The translations under genes and the position numbers were made by a program. Below, one piece after another: positions 6,107 to 10,791 of a DNA stretch of 10,791 bases. The stretch covers positions 1 through 10,791 of the forward strand of contig NZ_JASLCE010000004.1 in NCBI RefSeq assembly GCF_030146175.1, read 5' to 3'. Numbering within the stretch: the stretch's first letter is position 1; each line of letters begins with the position of its first letter. The DNA comes from Flavobacterium sp. GTDB lineage: Bacteria > Bacteroidota > Bacteroidia > Flavobacteriales > Flavobacteriaceae. The notes beneath the pieces were generated by a model. It did no database searches, was not told the origin of the DNA, and was given only the letters and a program-made list of their open reading frames with translations.

Positions 6107-8518
6107 ATGGATAAAAGAGCCAAGTCATTACAATTTAAAGTTGTTCTGGGATATATTTTCCTGATTGTTATCGCAGTGATTTCCGTTTGGTATATCTATT
6201 CCGAAATTCTAAAACTTGCTACTCCGAAAGAGACGACATCGGAAGAAAACAAAAAAATTCTGAAGATCAGTAATGTCGTAACCAACCTCTATACTTCGGA
6301 AGCCATCGGCCGATCGGCGATGCTCACCGAAAACAAAAACACCATCAACGAATATTACCGGTTACTGGACAGTATCAATTCTGAAATTGAGACGATTAAG
6401 GAAGGTGCCGACGACAATCAACTTGTCAAATTCGACTCGATACAAATGCTCTTAAAAAAGAAGCGAAAAAGTATCCGGGAGATTCTAAACTTCCGAAAAA
6501 AATTCAGTCACGAAAACAATCTGGACAAAGCCATAACCAAAATTTATAACGTTAAAGACTCGTTGGTTTTAAACTTCCAGCCGATTAGTCGGGCGCGAAA
6601 CAATTCCCAGATCCGGAAATTCCTCGATAATGTACTCGATCCACACCAACGGGATTCATTAAGTATACTTCCGGTTTCGAACGATTCGTTGGTTCTGGCT
6701 TTCGAAAAAATTATTTCGGATGTGGTAACCAAAGAAAACCGAATTAAAAGTCAGCTATTTAAACGGGAACAAAAATTACTGGAAGAAAACCGCGTTATTT
6801 CCGATCAGCTTCGGAACGTACTAATATCCGTTGAAAAAGAAATCCTACAGAAATCCTATCAAACCATCAACGAATCGAAATTTGCCATTAGCAAAACCAC
6901 CAAAAATATTGCGTGGATTGGAGCGGTAGCACTTTTACTCGTGATTCTTTTTGGCTTAATTATTGTTCGTGATTTACAGAAGAATCAAAAATACAGGATG
7001 CAATTGGAACGGCTTAATTCAGAAAAAGAAGATCTACTCCGAAGCAAAACCATGCTTTTGGCTACCGTTACGCACGATATCCAAACGCCATTGGGAAGTG
7101 TTATCGGCTTTTCCGACCTGTTAAAAAATACGCCCGTTTCCCCAAAACAGCTACAATATCTGGACAATATCAAACATTCGTCCCATTATATCCTCAAATT
7201 GGTGAACGACCTGATTGATTTTTCGAAACTGGAAAACAACAAAATTAAAATCGAGAAAATCAACTTTAATTTTAAAGATCTGATCGAAAACAGTTGTCAG
7301 CCTTTGGTCCCGAATGCAACAAATAAAGGGATTCAATTGCAATGGAACATTCAAAAGGAACTGGACGGACTTTTTGTTTCCGATCCGTACCGTATCAAAC
7401 AAGTATTGACCAACCTGGTGACGAACGCCATCAAATTTACACAGGAAGGACAAGTAGTCGTTGCCGCCGGACTGGATTCGGACTGGATCTCGATTAAAGT
7501 GAGCGATACCGGGATTGGGATTCCGAAAAACAAACAAAAAGACGTTTTTAAAGAATTTACGCAGGCACATTCCGGAATCGAAAAAAAATACGGCGGAACC
7601 GGACTTGGCCTTACGATTGCCAAACGGATAATCGAACTTTTAGGCGGAACCATTACACTGGAAAGCGAAGAACATAAAGGTTCGACGTTTACCGTTCGCA
7701 TTCCGAATATCCCTGCCGAACAATCGGTTTTAAATCCTTCTTCCGAAAATGACACCACAGCATACGATTTTCTACAGGACAAAAAGATCCTGATTGTAGA
7801 CGATGATGTTATGCAATTAAAATTAATGGAAGAAATTTTGGCTACCTATTCGGTTCAGGTCACCACCACAACGGATGCTACAAAAGTAGTCGCTATGCTA
7901 CTAAAAACTCCGTTTGATCTGATCATCACTGATATTCAAATGCCTAAAATGGATGGTTTTGAACTGGTTGAGGCGATTAAAAGCAACCCAAATCTGGCTT
8001 CGTTACCCGTTATTGCGTTAACCGGAAAACGCGATTTGGTATTTGAAGATTTTATCAAAAAAGGATTTGAGACATTTCACCCCAAACCGATACAATTAAA
8101 AGACTTATTGAGTCAACTACAAGCTATTTTTGAAGGGCGTCTGGTTCGTGAAATCAAATACGACCAGAACCAACATCGCAACCACCAACTGTACAATCTT
8201 AGCAGTCTGAATCAGTTTACGCAAAACGACCGTAAAGCGTTAGAAGGCATCATAACCGCCTTTATCAACAGTTGCAGCGACAACATCGAAGGATTAAAAA
8301 CAGCCGTCGCAAATAAGGATCAGGAAGCAATTGCCCAATTGGCTCATAAACTAATCCCGATGCTCAAACAAATGGAAGTGCAATCTATTGTGGCCCTTTT
8401 AATCCCTTTGGAAGACAAAACGCTTGACTTCCAAAAGGTCAATCAAAAGGAATATGTACAATCGATCATTGATCAATTGGAAGTATTAATCGAGAAACTA
8501 AAATTTGAAATCCGTTAA
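6107..8518 (+). CDS. Membrane-bound hybrid sensor histidine kinase (HisKA-HATPase-REC-HPt)
   Basis: This 803-residue protein senses a signal at the envelope and feeds a multi-step phosphorelay. Order: membrane helix about 11-31; a roughly 235-residue extracytoplasmic, helix-rich domain of unknown ligand (32-266); membrane helix about 267-287; a short charged linker with no recognisable HAMP; HisKA with VTHDIQTP (phospho-histidine H323); HATPase with N-box N440, DTGIGIP (467-473) and GGTGLGL (496-502); receiver domain about 560-676 with DDD 565-567, phospho-acceptor D609, T639 and K660; and a C-terminal HPt domain about 695-803 with H747 in AHKLIPMLKQM. All phosphotransfer residues are present. 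The HPt lacks the HxLKG form of E. coli relay proteins. The gene ends tail to tail with the NtrC-type regulator, sharing TTAA; that regulator is the obvious relay partner by position. The stimulus is unknown. Confidence 0.93.
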   Translation: MDKRAKSLQFKVVLGYIFLIVIAVISVWYIYSEILKLATPKETTSEENKKILKISNVVTNLYTSEAIGRSAMLTENKNTINEYYRLLDSINSEIETIKEGADDNQLVKFDSIQMLLKKKRKSIREILNFRKKFSHENNLDKAITKIYNVKDSLVLNFQPISRARNNSQIRKFLDNVLDPHQRDSLSILPVSNDSLVLAFEKIISDVVTKENRIKSQLFKREQKLLEENRVISDQLRNVLISVEKEILQKSYQTINESKFAISKTTKNIAWIGAVALLLVILFGLIIVRDLQKNQKYRMQLERLNSEKEDLLRSKTMLLATVTHDIQTPLGSVIGFSDLLKNTPVSPKQLQYLDNIKHSSHYILKLVNDLIDFSKLENNKIKIEKINFNFKDLIENSCQPLVPNATNKGIQLQWNIQKELDGLFVSDPYRIKQVLTNLVTNAIKFTQEGQVVVAAGLDSDWISIKVSDTGIGIPKNKQKDVFKEFTQAHSGIEKKYGGTGLGLTIAKRIIELLGGTITLESEEHKGSTFTVRIPNIPAEQSVLNPSSENDTTAYDFLQDKKILIVDDDVMQLKLMEEILATYSVQVTTTTDATKVVAMLLKTPFDLIITDIQMPKMDGFELVEAIKSNPNLASLPVIALTGKRDLVFEDFIKKGFETFHPKPIQLKDLLSQLQAIFEGRLVREIKYDQNQHRNHQLYNLSSLNQFTQNDRKALEGIITAFINSCSDNIEGLKTAVANKDQEAIAQLAHKLIPMLKQMEVQSIVALLIPLEDKTLDFQKVNQKEYVQSIIDQLEVLIEKLKFEIR

Positions 8519-9891
8519 AGCTCGATATTATAAAGTTTGATTTTATTGTATAAGGTTTTCCGGTCGATTCCTAACAACTGAGCCGCCTTGGTTTTATTAA
8601 AGCGCGCGCGTTCCAACGCATCGAGAATCGCCTTTTCTTCATCTTTAGACGAATACAACTGGAATTCACTTTCCGTTTTTTCCTGATACGGGTTGTCGAA
8701 CATTTCCTGAGGCAGCACTTCTTTTAGTACCATATCCCCTTTGGTTAGCAATACCGAACGTTTGATAATGTTTTTCATTTCCCGTAAATTCCCCGGCCAA
8801 TCGTAGGTTAAAAATAAATCGGTTACGGGTTGAGAAAAGCCCTGTACGTCTTTTTCAAGATCGTGATTCGCCATTTCCAGAAAATGATTGGCAAAAATCA
8901 GGATATCATTTTTTCTTTCGGATAGTCGTGGTGCTTTAATGCTAAATTCATTCAGACGATGGTATAAATCTTCCCTGAAATCGCCTTTTTTGACCGCTTC
9001 CTGTAAATCTTCATTGGTTGCAGCGATCACGCGTATATCAACGCCTATTTCGTTATTACTCCCTACCGGCTTGATCTTACGCTCCTGTAAAGCGCGCAAT
9101 AATTGTATCTGCACTTCATACGACAGGTTTCCGACTTCATCCAAAAATAAAGTTCCGCCATTGGCTGCTTCAAAATGTCCGGTTTTGTCATTAAAAGCTC
9201 CGGTAAAAGAGCCTTTTAGATGTCCGAAAAACTCACTTGAAGCCAATTCCTTTGGAATCGCTCCACAATCGACCGCGATAAATGGCTTGTCCTTACGTTT
9301 GCTTTGTACGTGTATACTATGAGCGATATATTCTTTACCGGTTCCGCTATCACCAATGATCAATACCGACATATTCGTAGGCGCCACCAATTCGATATAA
9401 TCGTGCAACTGACCCGAATGATCACTAATTCCTTTTACAAACGGAAACGTACCATTTTGCGAGGAAGTCTTTGTTTTGGTTGGAGTCTTCGCATCTGCAT
9501 CAACTGTCTCTTCTATAATCGGACTGGCCTTTTTCTTTAAAGATTGATTAATTGTATGCAGAATCTCATCCGGATTAATCGGCTTTCCAACATAATCGAA
9601 AGCCCCCATTTTAATGGCATTAACAGCTGTTTTGATTTCGGTATAGCCGGTCATCAGAATAACCTGCGTCGGAAATGACTTTGCCTTTATTAACTGCAAT
9701 AGCTCGATACCATCTTTATCCGGTAATCTGATATCGGTCAATACAACGTCGAACGTTTCGTTTTCCAATATACCTTCAGCCTCTTTAGCCGAAAAAACAT
9801 TGTGTACTGTAAATCCCTTTTTTTCCAGGAAAGTCTTTACCATTACGCAAAAAGAAATATCGTCGTCTACAACCAAAATTTTTGAACTCAT
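8515..9891 (-). CDS. NtrC-family sigma-54-dependent response regulator
   Basis: This enhancer-binding activator, when phosphorylated, drives open-complex formation by sigma-54 RNA polymerase. Its 458 residues comprise a receiver domain (about 1-120; D9-D11, phospho-acceptor D53, T81, K103), a Lys/Thr-rich linker (about 121-148), an AAA+ domain with Walker A GDSGTGKE (180-187), the sigma-54 contact loop GSFTGA (227-232), Walker B GGTLFLDE (245-252) and FREDLYHRL, then a Fis-type helix-turn-helix in the last 42 residues (417-458). The contact loop is usually GAFTGA, so alanine to serine at its second position is notable. The start ATG at 9891 sits directly before the first receiver strand. It is convergent with the hybrid kinase gene, whose HPt domain is the likely phosphate donor. 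A palindrome covers its probable -7 promoter element, which suggests its own transcription is controlled. Confidence 0.95.
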   Translation of the reverse strand: MSSKILVVDDDISFCVMVKTFLEKKGFTVHNVFSAKEAEGILENETFDVVLTDIRLPDKDGIELLQLIKAKSFPTQVILMTGYTEIKTAVNAIKMGAFDYVGKPINPDEILHTINQSLKKKASPIIEETVDADAKTPTKTKTSSQNGTFPFVKGISDHSGQLHDYIELVAPTNMSVLIIGDSGTGKEYIAHSIHVQSKRKDKPFIAVDCGAIPKELASSEFFGHLKGSFTGAFNDKTGHFEAANGGTLFLDEVGNLSYEVQIQLLRALQERKIKPVGSNNEIGVDIRVIAATNEDLQEAVKKGDFREDLYHRLNEFSIKAPRLSERKNDILIFANHFLEMANHDLEKDVQGFSQPVTDLFLTYDWPGNLREMKNIIKRSVLLTKGDMVLKEVLPQEMFDNPYQEKTESEFQLYSSKDEEKAILDALERARFNKTKAAQLLGIDRKTLYNKIKLYNIEL

Positions 9892-9899
9892 CTACAATT

Positions 9900-9922
9900 A
9901 AATTTGATACGATACAAATTTA
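9900..9922 (-). promoter_or_regulatory. Candidate promoter and overlapping palindrome upstream of the response regulator
   Basis: On the minus strand TAAATTTG (9922-9915) matches TAnnTTTG fully, about 25 bases before the ATG at 9891, but no TTG is found at the usual -33 distance. The element is half of an inverted repeat at 9900-9921 with arms AAATTTG and CAAATTT around 8 bases. A missing -33 box plus a palindrome over the -7 box fits a regulated promoter; that is inference. Confidence 0.45.
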
Positions 9923-9960
9923 ACATTTTTGGTTGTTAATTAGTGTTAAGTGTATAAACA

Positions 9961-9983
9961 ATAAAAGGAGGCCAATGCCTCCT
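9961..9983 (-). terminator. Intrinsic terminator of the small secreted-protein gene
   Basis: Arms AGGAGGC (9966-9972) and GCCTCCT (9977-9983) form a GC-rich 7-bp stem with a CAAT loop. On the minus strand it runs into TTTTAT. It lies about 50 bases after the stop codon at 10033. The plus-strand AGGAGG looks like a ribosome-binding site but is the stem arm; no reading frame follows it. Confidence 0.8.
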
Positions 9984-9990
9984 CTTACCG

Positions 9991-10007
9991 AGTAGAAAAA
10001 ATCTACT
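9991..10007. promoter_or_regulatory. Palindrome GTAGA-N5-TCTAC, candidate regulator binding site (or mRNA hairpin)
   Basis: The 17-bp palindrome has outer A/T bases, arms GTAGA (9992-9996) and TCTAC (10002-10006), and a five-A centre. The same arms with the same 5-base spacing recur at 10508-10522, upstream of the small secreted-protein gene. This copy is about 100 bases upstream of the response-regulator start, a reasonable distance for an enhancer-type site. It could instead be an RNA hairpin in the 3' end of the small gene's transcript. Confidence 0.4.
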
Positions 10008-10032
10008 TATTCACCTTACTACATTTCAAATA

Positions 10033-10335
10033 TTAAGCTTCTTTGATGAATTCACCAGCAGAAGTGAACAAAGCAACTACAGTTGACCCGTCTTTTTGCA
10101 ATGTTAATTTGTATTCTCCGTCAGCGGCAACTGCAGCACCAGTTAAAGTGTAACCTGCATATTTTTCACCGATTTTTTTCAATGCATCTGCATTTACTTC
10201 AGATGGTTTGATTTCTTTGTATTCTTTTTGTTGAAAGATATCGATAGATTGAACATCTGAGATGGAAACGTTAGTTGCGAATGCAGTTGTTCCTAATCCT
10301 AAAACTAAAGCTGTTGATAAAAGTAAATTTTTCAT
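10033..10335 (-). CDS. Small secreted protein, PepSY-like
   Basis: A 100-residue protein with a clear signal peptide: MKNLLLSTALVLGLGTTAFA, with cleavage expected after A20 (AFA before TN). This leaves about 80 residues exported to the periplasm or beyond. The mature part ends in a pattern (ALKKIGEKYAGYTLTGA, then DGEYKLTLQKDGS, then GEFIKEA) resembling the single PepSY-like unit common in small Bacteroidota exported proteins: a helix followed by strands containing a DG-x-Y segment. I do not recognise a catalytic motif, cysteines or a lipobox, so it is soluble rather than a lipoprotein. Function is unknown. It lies directly upstream of, and on the same strand as, the sigma-54 response regulator, but a terminator separates them. 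Its upstream region carries repeated palindromic sites. Family assignment is by pattern only. Confidence 0.8.
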   Translation of the reverse strand: MKNLLLSTALVLGLGTTAFATNVSISDVQSIDIFQQKEYKEIKPSEVNADALKKIGEKYAGYTLTGAAVAADGEYKLTLQKDGSTVVALFTSAGEFIKEA

Positions 10336-10382
10336 AAGACTAAATTTTATATGTTATTAATTTCTGTTACACTTAGCTTATA

Positions 10383-10398
10383 TGAAAAAAACATACCA
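10383..10398 (-). promoter_or_regulatory. Possible sigma-54 (-24/-12) promoter of the small secreted-protein gene
   Basis: On the minus strand TGGTATG, four bases, then TTTCA aligns with the sigma-54 consensus TGGCAYR-N4-TTGCW at 10 of 12 defined positions. The -24 GG is present; the G of the -12 GC is replaced by T, which is a significant defect. Transcription would start near 10372, with about 36 bases of leader. The palindromic cluster lies about 100-150 bases further upstream, the normal range for an enhancer. No TTG/TAnnTTTG pair with correct spacing was found for this gene. Confidence 0.3.
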
Positions 10399-10484
10399 AA
10401 AGCGGAGAAGCAATATAAAAACAATATAAAACACTAAAAAACAAGCATTTAAAAATAAATAAAACTTTTTTCACTGCTTAAAAC

Positions 10485-10548
10485 AAGTGTAGAAACCGTT
10501 TCAAAGTGTAGAATTATTCTACAATTATGAAACACAAAAAGTGTGGAA
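10485..10548. promoter_or_regulatory. Palindromic repeat cluster, candidate upstream activator site
   Basis: A nested dyad occupies 10498-10533: outer arms GTTTCA and TGAAAC, inner arms TGTAGAA (10507-10513) and TTCTACA (10517-10523) around TTA. The half-site AAGTGTAGAA occurs at 10485-10494 and 10504-10513, and as AAGTGTGGAA at 10539-10548. The inner core GTAGA-N5-TCTAC is the same as at 9991-10007. Several spaced half-sites around a dyad, 150-210 bases upstream of a start codon, are typical of activator binding regions. The adjacent NtrC-type regulator is the first candidate to bind; this is inferred from position only. Confidence 0.5.
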
Positions 10549-10577
10549 TTAGAAGTTTTTCAAATATTATAAAATAC

Positions 10578-10603
10578 AAAAACCGGAGACAACTCCGGTT
10601 TTT
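10578..10603. terminator. Bidirectional terminator-like hairpin
   Basis: Arms AAAAACCGGAG (10578-10588) and CTCCGGTTTTT (10593-10603) form an 11-bp stem with loop ACAA; A-runs on one side and T-runs on the other suit both directions. The only known transcription approaching it is on the minus strand from the rRNA operon, so it may be a last barrier between that operon and the small gene's upstream region. Confidence 0.7.
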
Positions 10604-10619
10604 ATATGTTTTGCGGTAT

Positions 10620-10652
10620 ACACCTGACAGGTTTCGAAAACCTGTCAGGTGT
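10620..10652. repeat. REP-like nested palindrome
   Basis: A 15-bp inverted repeat (10620-10634 and 10638-10652) with only 3 bases between the arms. Each arm contains a smaller palindrome: ACCTGACAGGT (10622-10632) and ACCTGTCAGGT (10640-10650), separated by TTCGAAA. No T-run follows directly, so it is not a standard terminator. The form suggests an interspersed palindromic repeat of the REP kind; copy number elsewhere in the genome cannot be seen here. Confidence 0.6.
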
Positions 10653-10664
10653 GATATACGGTGA

Positions 10665-10695
10665 ATAAAAAAGAAAACCCCGTAATCCGGGGTTT
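10665..10695 (-). terminator. Second terminator downstream of the rRNA operon
   Basis: Arms AAACCCCG (10675-10682) and CGGGGTTT (10688-10695) form an 8-bp GC-rich stem with a 5-base loop. On the minus strand the hairpin is followed by TTTTCTTTTTTATT. It lies about 35 bases past the first rRNA terminator and acts in the same direction. Confidence 0.8.
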
Positions 10696-10730
10696 GTAGT
10701 GTTTATTTGTTATGGAATTGACATAAAACA

Positions 10731-10759
10731 AAAAACCCTATCCGTTTGGATAGGGTTTT
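10731..10759 (-). terminator. First terminator downstream of the rRNA operon
   Basis: Arms AAAACCCTATCC (10732-10743) and GGATAGGGTTTT (10748-10759) form a 12-bp stem with a GTTT loop. On the minus strand the T-rich arm runs on into TTG and TTTTATG. It starts only a few bases after the 5S rRNA 3' end. Confidence 0.9.
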
Positions 10760-10765
10760 CAAAAG

Positions 10766-10791
10766 AAAGGCGGCGACATACTCTCCCACAG
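10766..10791 (-). rRNA. rrf: 5S ribosomal RNA, 3' end only
   Basis: On the minus strand the last bases read TGTGGGAGAGTATGTCGCCGCC followed by TTTC, the conserved 3' end of bacterial 5S rRNA (GGGAGAGTAGGTCGCCGCC type, with one T for G). Only about 26 bases are inside the window; the exact 3' end is uncertain by a few bases. The remaining 5S and presumably 23S and 16S lie to the right. Two terminators follow directly. Confidence 0.85.

Larger units (their letters stand above)
10336..10765. other. 430-base stretch without protein genes
   Basis: The left half (10336-10560) is the AT-rich upstream region of the small secreted-protein gene. It contains a sigma-54-like sequence (10383-10398), a short direct repeat CAATATAAAA (10411-10420 and 10422-10431) and the palindromic cluster at 10485-10548. 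I see nothing specific in 10432-10484. The right half (10578-10759) is four hairpins in a row downstream of the rRNA operon. No plausible small reading frame with a start signal was found on either strand. Confidence 0.8.

Noticed and set aside
7151..7782. Two overlapping minus-strand frames of about 140 codons
   Set aside because: They lie antisense to the HATPase and linker region of the kinase, whose own frame has all conserved motifs; their translations look random.
8888..9322. A 144-codon plus-strand frame
   Set aside because: It is a shadow of the AAA+ domain of the response regulator, with no start signal or recognisable motif.
9964..9972. AAAGGAGG as a strong ribosome-binding site on the plus strand
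   Set aside because: It is one arm of the small gene's terminator; no plus-strand gene follows.
10383..10414. A housekeeping promoter (TATGTTTT with TTG upstream) for the small secreted-protein gene
   Set aside because: The -7 element has one mismatch and the TTG is only 15 bases away, shorter than the 19-20 seen elsewhere in the window.
10411..10431. Tandem CAATATAAAA repeat as a CRISPR or microsatellite
   Set aside because: There are only two short AT-rich copies one base apart, with no spacers or further units.

Overview
The window looks like chromosomal sequence from a Flavobacteriaceae member, most likely Flavobacterium or a close relative. The evidence is AT-rich intergenic DNA, starts without clear Shine-Dalgarno sequences, Bacteroidota-type promoters (TTG, about 19-20 bases, then TAnnTTTG), a glycine-rich flavobacterial TonB, and protein sequences typical of the group. 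It holds seven complete protein genes, and an RNA gene is cut by each window edge.

Left part (1-4786, minus strand): a tRNA-Val(TAC) truncated by the window start, then, reading leftward, anmK (cell-wall recycling kinase), a Glu/Leu/Phe/Val-type amino-acid dehydrogenase, tonB and folC. The dehydrogenase has its own promoter and a strong terminator. tonB and folC are 32 bases apart, with a terminator-like hairpin between them whose stem contains the tonB stop codon.

Middle (4787-6074, plus strand): an acyl-CoA dehydrogenase, divergent from anmK, with a near-ideal promoter and its own terminator.

Right part (6075-10335): a membrane-bound hybrid histidine kinase (HisKA-HATPase-REC-HPt, plus strand) runs tail to tail into an NtrC-type sigma-54 response regulator (minus strand). 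Their stop codons overlap in one TTAA. Upstream of the regulator, on the same strand, is a gene for a roughly 100-residue secreted PepSY-like protein. The likely circuit is stimulus, kinase H323, REC D609, HPt H747, regulator D53, sigma-54 target promoters. The DNA around the small gene carries two palindromes of identical form, GTAGA-N5-TCTAC, plus repeated AAGTGTAGAA half-sites and a sigma-54-like -24/-12 sequence. This makes the small secreted protein a candidate target of the regulator. It is the most interesting hypothesis in the window, and it is inference.

Right edge (10336-10791): a 430-base stretch without protein genes. It holds the upstream region of the small gene, four successive hairpins (three terminator-like, one nested REP-like palindrome) and the 3' end of a 5S rRNA on the minus strand, so an rRNA operon enters from the right. 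I saw no CRISPR array, IS element, phage gene or pseudogene.
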